Shown one piece after another: positions 23,638-35,228 of a DNA stretch of 64,000 bases. Positions within the stretch are counted from its first letter, which is position 1. Each line of letters begins with the position of its first letter. The stretch lies in the NCBI GenBank assembly GCA_022813625.1, contig JAKLMB010000007.1, positions 434,001-498,000 on the forward strand, written 5' to 3'. Origin of the DNA: Aaosphaeria pasadenensis. Its lineage: Eukaryota; Ascomycota; Dothideomycetes; Pleosporales. The notes under the pieces were generated by a model. The model saw only the letters and a program-made list of their open reading frames with translations. It had not been told where the DNA came from and did not search any database. The position numbers and the translations under genes are program-made.

Positions 23638-25630
23638 ACTCCCTTCGTGCGGAGGCCGCACACGCCAGCAGCCCCGCGGCGACTCTGGGCAGTTCACGAT
23701 GGCGCGCACTCCTAACACCTTGAACTATGTGGCTAATTATGAAATCTCGTAGCTCCCGCCAAGAAGAACCAGAAGATGTCCCTGGGGGACTTTCTGGGTG
23801 ATCAATGTATGCGCCAAATGCATTCCCCACCAACTCGACGGAATTCCACTGACATCGTTGCAGCGCTCGGATCATGGGCTGACGAGATGGAGGACATGCC
23901 CGTTGGTGGTGAGTCTCCCCCGTAAAAAACGAATGTCGAACGTAGATACTAATTGTTGCAGGTGGCGGAGGTAAATATGCCCCGAAGGCGTTCGGCACGC
24001 TCGTGAAAATCGGTCGACCGTGATATACTGACCTGGCATAGGTGGAGCCAGCTTCGGAGGCGAGAGGCGTACATTCAACTCCTCCGGCGGCGGATTTGGT
24101 TCTGACCGTGGATTTGGTGGTCAGTCTACTCCTGAACCCGCATTATGATTATGTCGGAATATTCATATTAACTTTTCTGTAGGTGAACGCAACGATCGCG
24201 GTTATGCCATCCGTGAACAGCTTCCCCTCCCCTCGAAGCCCCCATATACCGCTCATTTGGGAAACTTGTCTTTCGACGCCACTGAAGGTGACATCAACGA
24301 CTTTTTTGCCGACTGCGCAGTCACCAACGTTCGCATTGTTGAGGACAAGCTCGAGCGAAAGCCAAAGGGATTTGGCTATGTTGAGTTTGGAACTCTTGAT
24401 GGCCTGAAAAAGGCACTCGACCTGTCTGGCACACAATTCCAGGGTAGAAACATCCGAGTTAGTGTTGCCGAGCCTCGTAAGTATTAGCCAACGCAATGAG
24501 GATTGATTTGACTAACACCATATCCAGCTAAGGATCGCGCAGAGAGCAAGGACATGTCTGACTGGACCCGAAAGGGACCCCTTCCTGACCTACCAGGCCG
24601 CCGCACATCTGATCGAGGTGGATTCCGAAACTTCGATGCTCCTTCAGAGGCTGGCAGTGAGCGAGGCGAGCGCAGGCGACCTCCTCCGTTTGAAGGCGAT
24701 GGCAAGTCCCGTGACTTTGGCAACTGGGAAAGGAAGGGACCCCTCTCACCCGCTGCACCAACTGGGCCTCCAAGGGAGGAGGGAAGGGCCCGAACCAATG
24801 ATGGTCCTAGACCAGAGCGACGACAGTCTCCCGCCTGGGGTGAGGCCCGAGAGGGCTCCGGGTCGCGCCCCCCGCGCCGCGAATTCCAGGAGAAGCCCGC
24901 CTTTGAGCGACAGCCCACAGCCCCAGAGCTTGATAACCAATGGCGTTCCAAGATGCGTCCCGATGCTCCTGCGAAGTCCCCCACTGCCACTCCCGACGCT
25001 AGCACACCCTCTTCGCCTGCCCCCCAGGCTGCCGCACCAGCTACCCGCCCAAGGCTGAATCTGCAGAAGCGGACTGTATCTGAGGTCGAACCTGCTCCGG
25101 TATCTGCCTCCATTGACTCCAAGTCTAACCCCTTCGGTGCTGCTCGTCCCATTGATACCGCCACTCGCGAGAGAGAGATTGAGGAGAAGAGGCAGCTTGC
25201 GATCCGCCAGAAGAAAGAGGCAGATGACAAGGCTCGAGAAGAGAAGAAGGCAAAGGATGCTGCTGAGAAGTCTGCCGCTAAAGAGTCTGGTGAATCTACC
25301 GAGAAGTCCAACGAAAATGGAGAGGAGAAAACTGCTCGTGGTGTCGAGATTCTCCAGCGTGTAGGAGAGGATAACGAGGCACCAGAGGGTGGCAATGCAG
25401 TGGATCCCTCCGCAAACGGGAACATTGTTCAGGACAAGGCTGTCAAGCCCAAGGAGGTCGTTCGTGACCCACCCAAGAGCGAAGGATCCTGGAGACGCAA
25501 GTCCAGCACTCCAGCTGCCCCTGCAGGCTCTACCACTCAGAATCTTGAAGATGACGGCTGGAGCACTGTCCCTGCGAAGGACAACAAGAGGAAAGGTCGA
25601 GGAAATGCCTCGCGCGCCATTGCTTCTTAG
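23638..25630 (+). CDS. TIF3: Translation initiation factor eIF4B (Tif3)
   Basis: Seven coding exons: 23638–23641, 23753–23806, 23864–23908, 23962–23970, 24042–24119, 24183–24476 and 24528–25630, giving 528 residues. eIF4B stimulates eIF4A helicase and 40S recruitment. The reconstructed N-terminus has the family signature (KKNQKMSLGDFLGD, then LGSWADEMED), followed by a Gly-rich stretch and one RRM at about 86–161 with RNP2 AHLGNL and RNP1 KGFGYVEF. The rest is Arg/Asp/Gly/Pro-rich repeats (DWTRKGPLPD, NWERKGPLSP) and a charged helix (REREIEEKRQLAIRQKKEAD), as in fungal Tif3. The first exon contributes only ATGG and exon 4 only nine bases; every phase agrees, and each junction is GT–AG. The tail SWRRKSS … DGWSTV is also family-like. 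Exons 1–4 are the least certain, yet they rebuild the conserved N-terminus exactly. Confidence 0.9.
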
Positions 25631-26640
25631 GTGTGCGTGGTCTTTCGCCTCGACTATCGTTGTCTCCCCTGTTCCTTGTGTTGGTTGTATCTTCCGGGTT
25701 TCGTAGCGTCATGCCATGTCGGCGCAACGGAACAATACTCTTTTATGTTGAGGCTTGCCTCTGTCTTCGGGCGGTGGAATCGTGCATATTATTCGATTGG
25801 CGGTGTTTACAATGTTACATTGCAGCACTATTCCGAGTACTCAGCTTCTTCTTCAGAGATTATGGCGTCAATCGAATGCGACGTACGAGGTAAAACTTTC
25901 GGCTTGGTTAGAGCGGCTCAATTTGGAGCTCATGTCATGCTGGTTCCGATTTCCACTATACGATTAATGAGCGATCCATGTCGACATGTTCAAAACATCC
26001 ATTGTACTTCTCTTCTATCCCTGCTCTCATAAAAGTTATGGTTCTACATCTTCTCTCTTTTCTTTGGGCACCTTGAAAACATTGGACAGTTCATCCTTGC
26101 GCTTTGCCTGGGGTTGGTGGTGTAGAATGTCAGATCCTCAGAGTATGTTGAGGTGCGGACATGTCGTGTCAGAGTTGTAGGCCAGAGGGGAACTGAATTA
26201 GACATCTTATGCTCGGGCATGTATACACTAGATTGCAATGTGGTTTTTCTATGTTCCCTTTTCGTTCTTTTAACTGTGAGGTGATGCGAGACGGCCTGAT
26301 GTCATCGTCGAAAGAGATCAGTCGTTCTTAGCTGAACTAATGTGAGACTTAACCCTTAGAATATAGACTGGTGAATCTCAAACTATGGCGTCGGTCACAC
26401 TGAGTATGGTTTGTCGTTCACAGGTAGGCCCAGTTAAATCCGCTTGTCTGGAACGCGGGGATCTCCAGTGCATGGTGATCGATTTCTGAAAACGGCTTAG
26501 TCTCGATGTACCAACTACGCAATGATGGTCTGCCCATATCCAACTTTTATAAACTCGACCTTCGTTCAAGCACTTTTTAACTTTCTGTCTACTGCTCTAT
26601 TGGGGTGAGAGAGGTTGTATTCGTTTTCACCAAACTCTCA
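25631..26640. other. Intergenic, no gene seen
   Basis: TIF3 3' flank and the promoter of the next gene. Open frames just after the TIF3 stop lack protein character and overlap each other in all frames. No gene seen. Confidence 0.6.
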
Positions 26641-27885
26641 ATGCCGACTGCAACACAATCTCCAGGACCTGTAACTACGTCACGTAAGCCAAGAAAGAAG
26701 GAGCAAGACGTCATTGCAGGTCCCGAAGGGAGAGCAGGTTCAGCGGGTGGGATTGTGCTTGAAACCACACATGCTAAACTGAAAGATAAAGAGAAAATGT
26801 CTTCAAATACGCCTGCCAAACCGGCAGCAACTGCCCCATCGAAAGATGCAAATACCACATCCACAACGGGCCCACATCGCCAAAGGCGACGACCACGAAA
26901 GCTCAACCGAGAGCCTGCCTCGCAAACTCCCACGGAATCTGCGACTAATGCTCCCAAAAATCAAAATATTTCAGCGTCATCGGCCGCAACGAGCGAGCTT
27001 GAAGCTTTGAAATCTCGAGTACGCGGACTGGAAGCCAAAGTCGAGGAGCTGTACAATAGCGGCGCCGCCGATGCTCGCAGTGGCCGCTCGCCACGACGAA
27101 GGGGCAAGAAGAAGTCCGTTTCATCCCAGCAAGTCCCTACGCTGTCAGACATAGGGGGAACTACAAATGCGGAAGATGAGGAGGAGGCAGACGAAGAGCT
27201 AGTTCGCCTGGAAGGTGAATTGGAAGACGCTCGCCGAGATTTAGAGACTTATAGCCCTCGTCCTCGAAGAAAGAGGACGACCTCTGACGATTCTGAGTTC
27301 ATTGAGGAAATACCACGCAATGAACCTGGCGTTGAAGACACAGTGACCTCGGGTGATCGACAGGTTACGCTTACTGGAAGCTATCGTATCCCTCTGCCAT
27401 CGAGCGTCAGCATGAAAGATGTCAAGTCGATACAAAGTGGAGTTACGGCTGCCCAAAATGTGGCAAAGTCATTCCTTGAGCAGCGACGTGCCTCTCAAGC
27501 CGTTCAGAATCAATCGCAGAGTAAGGCTCCATCGTCAGCGCCAAATGCAAAAGCAAAGGCCAAACAGCCATCAAAAGTGAGGGTGGACTCGAGTTCCGTC
27601 GTTAAGGGTGATGACGGAAAGCAAACTTGGAGTGAATGGTTCGGCGGGTATAGCGTGGCCATATCACGCGCGGTGCAAAACATTGAGGCAGAGGCTGCTG
27701 TTGAGGCTCAAAAGGCGAATAAGCCTCCACGTCCTACCCGAACTACAAGTACTGCTTCAAGCAAACCCGCAAAATCAGCACCTAAATCCAGTACAACGGC
27801 CACGTCAAAGGGTGGAGCGAGGCCACCTTTGAAGCAAAGAACAGGTAATCTAAGCTCGGAACAAGTCCAGGGATTGATGGGCTAG
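26641..27885 (+). CDS. Hydrophilic basic protein of unknown function
   Basis: A single exon of 414 residues. I do not recognise the family. The N-terminal 110 residues are Pro/Ala/Thr/Lys-rich with a RRRPRKL basic patch, likely disordered and possibly a nuclear signal. A short coiled coil follows (SELEALKSRVRGLEAKVEELYNS is the core), then a second basic patch (RSPRRRGKKK), an acidic stretch (EDEEEADEELVRLEGELED) and PRPRRKRTTSDDSEF. The part from ~250 to 300 is the best candidate for a folded segment (TLTGSYRIPLPSSVSM … VAKSFLEQRR), as is WSEWFGGYSVAISRAVQNIE nearer the end. A further in-frame ATG lies 36 bases upstream (26605), but the chosen one sits at the end of a CT-rich leader. Codon use and the length of the frame argue it is real. 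Confidence 0.7.
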   Translation: MPTATQSPGPVTTSRKPRKKEQDVIAGPEGRAGSAGGIVLETTHAKLKDKEKMSSNTPAKPAATAPSKDANTTSTTGPHRQRRRPRKLNREPASQTPTESATNAPKNQNISASSAATSELEALKSRVRGLEAKVEELYNSGAADARSGRSPRRRGKKKSVSSQQVPTLSDIGGTTNAEDEEEADEELVRLEGELEDARRDLETYSPRPRRKRTTSDDSEFIEEIPRNEPGVEDTVTSGDRQVTLTGSYRIPLPSSVSMKDVKSIQSGVTAAQNVAKSFLEQRRASQAVQNQSQSKAPSSAPNAKAKAKQPSKVRVDSSSVVKGDDGKQTWSEWFGGYSVAISRAVQNIEAEAAVEAQKANKPPRPTRTTSTASSKPAKSAPKSSTTATSKGGARPPLKQRTGNLSSEQVQGLMG

Positions 27886-28124
27886 TACCATAGGGTCTTC
27901 ATATCATAGCGGTCTCTCAAACTCATGTTGTACGATAAAGAAACAAGTGGAAGAGCAAGGCGTAATGGAAACTGAAAGATTAAACCATGCCAAATCATTT
28001 TCTCCTAAGTATTAAGTATATATATATCAAGCTCCAAAGTCCTCGTAACTCATAGTATGCAACATCCTACCAAAATATCAACCACCTTATGCTAAACCTC
28101 ACCGTATAGGGTCACGTCTTTATT

Positions 28125-28899
28125 CTAAATCCATGAACGCATAGGAACTCGAGTCTCCGCCCGAAAACCTGGCATCCCCCACCCAATCCACTTAAGATCC
28201 GATCGCATGATAACCGTCCATATCAAAACTAAGCTTGTGCTCAGCACATACTCCCACCACAATGCATCCGCTCTCCTTATGACTATCAAACCTAGGAAGC
28301 ATAACGTGCTGTACATGCTCAAGCTCATTCCGAAGAGAAACCACAGTTGGTTCAGCACTATTCCGGTACGATGAGACTGCAGGAGGTAGAGGCGCCTGAT
28401 CTCGTATTTGGCGTAAGTCCCACAGGACATTAACACGATGGAGGATTTGGAGATCGTCACAATGCTCTTCAATGTTTCTGGTGGGCCCGTTTCCCTGATG
28501 TAATTGAGGCTATAGAGGTGTTGCTATAGGGTGGTTAGTGCTGGAGGTTTTGAGATGAGATCAGGGCTCATCGCATTGAGGTAGTCTCTTTTGCGATGTA
28601 TGATCACGTACTATGATGGGATGAAGTATTGCACATATCAAATCGGAAATAAAACATATACAAAAGTACATCTTCATACGCCAGAGGTTCCCAAGGAGTT
28701 GTGGTCGATCGGTCCCGAACGGTACGTCTCTCCTTAGGATGGGCCTGTTGCTTTGCAACCATTCGGCGATCGGTGCTGTAATGGGCATGAAAGCTTGTTT
28801 GAGCTTTCGGGATAGGCGTTCGAGGTGCATTTGAGGCCGTGGTTGAATGCTCGATGATGGCATCGTGGGCAGGGAAGAGGCAATTAGAGGTTCCGACAT
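28125..28899 (-). CDS. Multi-pass membrane protein of unknown function
   Basis: Two exons: 28899–28612 and 28523–28125, giving 228 residues. The donor is GTACGT and the acceptor CTATAG with ctaac upstream. The first 70 residues are soluble and contain LERLSRKLKQAF and PILRRDVPFGTDRP. Hydrophobic segments follow: MYFCICFISDLICAILHPII, the SIVLMSC region, NQLWFLFGMSLSMYSTLCFL and WWEYVLSTSLVLIWTVIM, so about three or four transmembrane helices. The second exon has a basic loop (KYEIRRLYLLQSHR). No family is recognised; the size and topology recall PEX11-type or DUF proteins, but I see no diagnostic motif. It lies tail-to-tail with the basic protein gene and head-to-tail with the TDT transporter. 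Confidence 0.6.
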
Positions 28900-29179
28900 C
28901 TTGCAGACTGTTGGGTTCTTCAAAAGCGGTGAAGATGAGACTTAAGTGTAAATGTGTGATGATTTCAAGTAATGCCTCAAGGAAGATGCGGGTTGTAGCT
29001 CATGTTTTGTTGAGTTGGGTGGTCACTGTTCCCTGGTACTGGATCTAGACATGGGGAGGGGTATTTGGTCACAAGAACAAGATTCAAATATCATTTAGAA
29101 TCTATTTCATTAATTTGGATGGCTGAGACGCCTATCCTATTAGCATTTATGTTATTCTTTCCATGTGCTGGGCATGCTT

Positions 29180-30675
29180 TCATGCTCCCTGATTCTGTGG
29201 TGGCTTGCTCAGCTTCTCGACCTCCTTGAGGCAAGGCGCAGCGAACAAGTTGCCATATATAACATTCCGAATGGTTCCCGACGCTACCAAAACCCAAAGA
29301 AGGAACACGCAAACCGCGAAAGTCTGGTCTTAATTAGTATGTATAGTCTTTCTAGAAATGCACTTAAGAGTCATCAACTTACCGTGCCGAGTCCTCTAAA
29401 GAATTCCGAAGGCAATATCTCTCCAATATGTAATGTAGACATAGCAAAAACGCCTAGGGGGAAAGTGAAACCCCACCAGCCCATATTGAAGGGGAATTTT
29501 GAACGACTGATAGAGGCCGTGGCGAAGAACAGCCATACCAGTCCAAATCCCCACATGACGAGCCCAGCAGCGAATCCCATCACAAAGAGGAAGTCACCGG
29601 CCATGGGGTGCAGGGTGTTGGTCAGCGGGAAGACCCGCATGGCTTCTTTCCCGAGTGCCATTAGACCATAGCTACCTTGTCCCATAGGGCCAAGAGGCAA
29701 AAACACGCTTACAATGACCTCTTGGGGCGGGAGCTTGTAAACGGCCAATCGGTGGAAGTAAATCACAATCACCACGAAAGCGAGGGGAACTCCGGTTCCC
29801 CACAGGACATAGCTTGTGATGATGGTCCAAAGCGCGTGCTGCGGATCTGGGAGTACAGACGCAACAACGGCTCCCGAAGCAGCCGCAACAATGGGCGCTA
29901 CCACTGGAAGTAGCCACGCTGCGGTCATCGTCTCGTGTTTGGTTTGGTGTTTGGTCATCCTTGTTTGAACATTAGTGTCATGTGCTTTGCTTCTTGCTAG
30001 AGATCTTACATTTGGAACGGCAGTCCGAAGCAGCAGGCAACGCTTGCAACGACATCAATCCACCACATCGCCCAAGCAATATGAGCACTGGCTCCGCCCA
30101 GATATGGAACGCAGACGAGTGTGAACATGTTCACTATCGTGGCAAATCCCATCGGAATGGTGCCGAGGAAGAGACTCTGAACAGGGTGTTGAATCATCAA
30201 GGTCCAAGTTGCCGGATATAAGACATGTCGAAGAACCGAGATGATCAGGAAGGTGGTGAAAAGCACGATGTTGGCAAAAAACCACACGATGCTAAGGATC
30301 CGCAATGGTGTTTCGAAGCGGGTGTACATTGTCGACAAGGTATATAAAAGTATGCTGACAATGCCCGTACCCATAGTCACGGCGAACTAATGGAAATGTT
30401 AGCGAAACGAACGCGTCCTCCTCTCTCACTTTGATTTGTAGAAGGAGGCATACCCATGATGGAATGAAGTTCTGGACTATACGTCTCCAACCCCGGCGCC
30501 CTTTGATCATCCAATCTGGTAACGATGGAGGGTTCGGATTTGAACAATCCCCATCTCTGGCGGCTGCAGCAATCTGGCAAGGGGTCATGTTGCTCATCTC
30601 TATAGGCGCATCATTCACTGGCGCCATGCTTTGGCGGCGACGCTGGGTTGTTTGTGTTGCGCATACGGTAGCCAT
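29180..30675 (-). CDS. TDT-family transporter, SSU1-like (sulfite efflux / C4-dicarboxylate)
   Basis: Four exons: 30675–30454, 30386–30010, 29959–29383 and 29323–29180, giving 439 residues. About ten hydrophobic helices are visible. After a soluble N-terminus, the sequence GWRRIVQNFIPSWFAVTMG, continuing TGIVSILL, is the hallmark of the tellurite-resistance/dicarboxylate (TDT) family. Later parts include FFANIVLFTTFLIISVLRH, MWWIDVVASVACCFGLPF, TAAWLLPVVAPIVAAASG and FVMGFAAGLVMWGFGLVWL. In fungi this family includes Ssu1 sulfite exporters at the plasma membrane and malate transporters such as Mae1. The sequence looks closer to the Ssu1 group, but substrate is inferred. The last exon begins inside a helix (FAVCVFLLWVLVASGTIR) and supplies the expected C-terminus FAAPCLKEVEKL. 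All phases close. Confidence 0.85.
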
Positions 30676-32235
30676 GGTGAAGGAGAGGTGTGGCGAATGG
30701 CCGTGACAAACAACTACTAGAAGGACAGGTGCGGCCTTAAGGTTGCTGGAATATATGTTACGATGCCAAGAGAGTCAAGCAGCTTTATGTACTGAAGGAA
30801 GAATGGGTTATGAATATGTATACGAGAAGCATAGGAGTCATACGGAACTCATAACTATATCCATGCGACATCTAGCTGATTATACGGCCTAAAATTACAG
30901 ATTACACATTCCTGAAAGTCCAGATGCCGAGGTTTCGGCGAGAAAACCGCTTAAGGGCAAAGCCAGAATCGCTGAAAGAATTTAACTTCCGCGAGTAAAT
31001 ACTGAGATTTTTCGTGTTCCAAATTTGGTAGCAGATGTGTAATGGAAATCGGCCGAGAGTCACGTGAGCAATTCCAAAAATGGCGCAAATTAATCCAGGT
31101 CAGCCACAGTGTGGCGTCCGACCTCAACTTCATCTCTCATGTTGATATCCTGCATCAACATCCAGACCGAAATCTGTTCATGATGGGCCTTCTTTACTAC
31201 ATCTGCCTATGTACTGTTTCATTCTTTGAGGCGGTGGTCTTTATGCAAAAGATCCACAAAAGTGAGTTGTACTATGCACTCCTGCTACTCTATCATCGAT
31301 GTGTGCTTCATCTGGGCTTTGTTTGCAGGGCGGACGCCTTTAAGCGTCCTTTCGGTTCTGTATATTTCATATACGCTCTATCTATACTCTCGTATCGTAT
31401 GGAATTTAATCTGACTCATTGTAGTGGTGAGTAAATTGCGCACCCGTGGTATAACGAAGCATGCGAGTTAGTTGTGAACATATCGACCCCAGTTTCCATT
31501 GCCTGAAGTTGCAAAGACACTAATTACTATTGTGATTATCTCAACTGTAAGGACACTAGATGAATTCTCATCGGATCTGTGGAGGTCGCGTTGCGCATCT
31601 AAGGTCGTGTAGCCATATCGTCCCAAGGCGATCGAGTAGATTCTAGTGAGCGAGTCAAAGTCTAGGGAATGGGTATTTGATTACACTCTGCACACTCTTG
31701 ATCCAAAAGGTGTAGAGATAAGTGGGCGCGAAAGGCATGGGGCAAGACAAGATATATGGTAAGGAAGTATAAAGGAACATTCACGTGACCACATGCAGGC
31801 GCTCTATTTGCTCCTATCGATGTGCTTTAAGCGTTTCAGGCATTGCGTCATACTCAAATTTACCTTATCTTTGCTGCCTAATGAGCGTGAGACGGAAATA
31901 GCTTCTGAGTTCCAATTTCCCCGCACCTCTCGTTCACCCAGTGAAGGATTAGTGAATGTCCTGAAGGTGAAACCTCACACATCGCTTCTTATATAAATCT
32001 AGCATCTCAACACGCCTCTGATGCAAACAAGCGAAAAGATTTTTCCTCTCTGGAAGACAGTTTGACGTCGAAGCCCAACCGAGCCGACCTCGATACTTGT
32101 CACCATACCTCAAGCTCCTTTACCGCGATCACGAGTTTCATCTCTTGGGGAGGTCATTAACTCCAAATCTTTCTCTTCTCTAATGAATGGCTTACCCATG
32201 ATATCTTGGACACGTAGTCTCTCATTTTATTCCCA
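30676..32235. other. Intergenic, no gene seen
   Basis: About 1.6 kb. A 130-codon plus-strand frame near 31042–31434 has no protein-like pattern and is not called. The last part may contain extra 5' exons of the zinc-finger gene that follows, which has a weakly supported start. Confidence 0.5.
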
Positions 32236-33144
32236 ATGCGTTCATGGTAAGTCCTATTCGTGTAGTCACACGCCGTTACTCATCTCCGTAGGGTATGCAC
32301 ACGCTGTTACTCAGTATCTGGCTCATGGGAAGAGTTGCTTCTTCATTGCCGCCTTCACAGGTGCTTCGTCGTATGTCAGGGCTGCAACTTCAAGGCGGGC
32401 CAGCTCTGGATCCCCAACTCCTGGGAGTACTTCTGGCATCTTCAGCGTTGCCATGTTTGCGCCGTATGCGAAATTCATTTTGATACTCCTGAAGCTTTGG
32501 ACAAGGTATGATACTGGAGATTCTTTCATCACCATCTCTATCACGAAACAGGCGGTGAGCACAAATGCGGGGTATCTCATTTGATGAGTCTTCGAACCGC
32601 ATTCTCGCATTCTGACTCTTCCGGCATCAATCCTTATACAACAAGAGCCACCATGACTAACTATAGACAGCACATCTTGGAAGAGCATCTCAACGAGTGT
32701 CTTGGATGCAAAAAGATCTTCGCTACGTGTAGCAGCCTGGTACGTCTCCATTCGAAATGGCGTACTACATTCTAATTTTGATAGATCGCCCACTTGGAAT
32801 CAGGGCAGTGCACTACTCAATCATTCCGAGCGGGTAGAGAGGCTGCGCAACATTCAAACCGAGTCATCATCAATCGATGTGCAGCCTCGTGTCGCCGGTG
32901 GCAACAATTCATCAAAGAGGAATTCCATGGACTTATGATCACCGGCTGCCACATCGATAGTGGCACAGGGATAAGGCCTTATAAATGCCCAAAGTGTGGA
33001 TGGGATTATAGGCATCTCTCAGGGCTACTTAAGCACGTTGAAGACCAAGTTTGTGGGCAGCGACTGGATCGAAACCCTATCCGAGCATTGATGACCTATA
33101 TAGCGCACAGAAACCTGGTTCGCATCGCAAAACAGCTTTATTGA
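32236..33144 (+). CDS. Multi-finger C2H2/C2HC zinc-finger protein
   Basis: Four exons are proposed: 32236–32246, 32292–32505, 32560–32739 and 32785–33144, giving 254 residues. The gene becomes visible only after joining exons. Five zinc-finger-like units appear in order. Unit 1 is CTRC with 12 residues then H-x3-H. Unit 2 is CQGC with a longer spacer then H-x4-H. Unit 3 is CAVC, 12 residues, H-x5-H, and spans the second intron. Unit 4 is CLGC, 12 residues, H-x5-C, spanning the third intron. Unit 5 is CPKC, 12 residues, H-x5-C. Fingers created across two separate introns strongly support the joins. Linkers do not follow the TGEKP pattern, so RNA- or protein-binding is as likely as DNA-binding. 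It resembles lineage-expanded fungal C2H2 proteins of unknown role. The 11-nt first exon is weak; the true N-terminus could lie further upstream. Confidence 0.62.
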
Positions 33145-33880
33145 GCCGAATCTTTTTGTTAATGCGCAATAGGCGTTGGCAGGAAGCAATATGCTCGGTC
33201 TGATGATTTACGATTAGGTATGAAACGACATGATATACGAACATAACAAAGCGAACCCAAATGCCTCGCATCGACCATAGAGTCGCTGTACGCTGCGTCC
33301 ATGTTTCCGTGATGGGGAAAGAGTACTTTGCAGTGTGAATTAAGTGTAGGAAAGCAAGATCAGCTTCACGATATTCGCCACCAAGGCCACCCCTGTCGAA
33401 GAGATAATTTGCCGAGACCAGGATCATTCTCCATCCACCCCAAATGGTCACGTGATATGACATTCACTGAGAATAGTTCCAAGTGCTCACGGCCATTCAC
33501 TTCACTGCAGAACTATTCAATACGTAATCTAAGTGGTTTGTATAATATATCATAAGTGGATGGATCTCGTCTTGTCCAACCGCTCTGGAGCTGCTGTTTA
33601 GTGGGCTAGCTCTCTGTATGCCCACAAGTACCTCTCAGCGGCGAATGGAGCAAACATGCCTGGGTAGCTTAGATGCGCCAAAGACAAACTTCAAAAATAT
33701 AGGGTGTTTCTACGAGATATTAGAAGAGGACTGCGGCTTAAAATTCATATCTACCCAGATAATAATTCATCCCTAGTATTCGTGACGTTGTGTCCTCAAA
33801 AATTCTCTAGCCACAACTCACGCTCCCTCCTTCACCAACATCACCACTCTTCCCTTGTCAAGCAGAACACGTACGCAAGC
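33145..33880. other. Intergenic, no gene seen
   Basis: Region between the zinc-finger gene and translin. The last ~60 bases (acaactcacgctccctcc, followed by more C/T-rich sequence) look like the translin leader. No gene seen. Confidence 0.6.
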
Positions 33881-34933
33881 ATGGCACAACAATCCGGGAT
33901 GGTCGATCCGGCCGTATTTCAAGATCTTCAGGCGCGCGTGGATGAGGACGCTGCCGTGCGAGACGTGAGAAATCCAACAGCAGGTTGCACGTGATCATCC
34001 GCTAAAACTTCATCTAAAGGAATTGAAAGCTTTCGCGCAGACTTTGGAGAAGCAAAGTAGGTTCTTTTTCGGATAGTTAAATTGATATAGAAAGATTCAA
34101 AGCTAACCACCGTCAGCCCGCAATCTTTCATTCGTTCTCTCTCGCGCACATTCGACACCGATCGCCAATCGTGAGTCTTCCTTTGATCTTCATCCATAGT
34201 GCCTATTAGCTTACGAGTTCCCCAGTTTCTACCGTACTCGAAGCTGCCGAAACCCCAATTCAGAATGTCGTAGAGACCATCGGAAAGCTTTCTGCATCCG
34301 CGTCCAAGGTGCCCTACTACAAGTTCAACAACACCTGGACGCGACAGACTCAGGATGCAGTAAGTACAACTCGGCTGCGATACTGTAGCGAGCCGCATGA
34401 CTGACCAGCACCGAAAGACATTTAACCTTCTGCTCTGGGGATGGCTGGGCGGCTATCAACGAGATGCCGGCCAGGTGAAGAATGGACGTCTTTTGACCAT
34501 TGAGGAAGTCGGTCAGATATTGAACAGTAAGTACACTTCACCTCGTACTCTACAATGGTAGCTAATGTTCAAAAGTTCCTGTCAATCTGAAGGACCGAGA
34601 TTCCTTCCATCTTACTATCGAGGAGTATCTTCACGCTTTGGTCTCGCTGGTTGAAGAACTAGTAAGTCATCCAGCCCAAACTCTCGACCCATGCTAACAG
34701 CCTCCGAGTCACGCCTCGCCCGCAACTCAGTCACTCTTGGAGACTACGAACGCCCTCTTCTCATCAATCAATTCGTCAAGGACTTACTTGCAGGCTTCCA
34801 GATCTTGAACTTGAAGAACGACAGCCTGAGGCGCAGGAGCGACGGCCTTAAGTACAAAGTGAAAGAAGTAGAGGATGTTGTCTATGATATTTCTCTGAGG
34901 AACCTTGTGCCGGCCAAGGGAGGAGAGAACTAA
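33881..34933 (+). CDS. TSN: Translin
   Basis: Seven exons: 33881–33964, 34020–34056, 34117–34170, 34226–34359, 34418–34526, 34576–34661 and 34709–34933, giving 242 residues, close to the usual 228–240. Translin is an octameric single-stranded nucleic-acid-binding protein that with TRAX forms the C3PO nuclease, known to trim tRNA and assist small-RNA loading in some eukaryotes. Diagnostic stretches are VDPAVFQDLQARVDED at the N-terminus, PYYKFNNTW, LLLWGWLGGYQRDAG, LLTIEEVGQILNIPVNLKD, RDSFHLTIEEYLHAL, SVTLGDYERPLLI, and LLAGFQILNLKNDSLRRR leading to VEDVVYDISLRNL. Catalytic acidic residues of C3PO belong to TRAX, which is not in this window. The seventh exon uses the second of two close AG acceptors (34708), the only one keeping the family sequence ELSRLARN. 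Confidence 0.95.
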
Positions 34934-35228
34934 TGGTTTCAGTGATGAGCAATTGCTACCATGATGGCCTGCTCTACTGTGACCCGCATCTGTGGCGCTT
35001 GCCGATTTCTGAGAGCTACACTTGGGGAGGCACAGAATGCAAGTGGAAAGCATGATGAACGAGATAGATGAATAAAAAGCATAAACATGTTTTCAATTAT
35101 CCTCCACCAATCACTTCCACAATATTCTTTCGTTCAATAGTGATATTCCCCACGTTAACACTTGATCACTCTGCAGTCGTTGTCGCACCGCCACAGACGC
35201 GAGCACCTGAAATACGCTAAGCACCACC

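Noticed and set aside
27886..28124. tatatatat run near 28018 as a transposon remnant
   Set aside because: A short AT repeat in a convergent 3' region, with no other sign of a mobile element.
31042..31434. 130-codon plus-strand open frame
   Set aside because: Hydrophobic patches occur, but the composition resembles random A+T-rich DNA.
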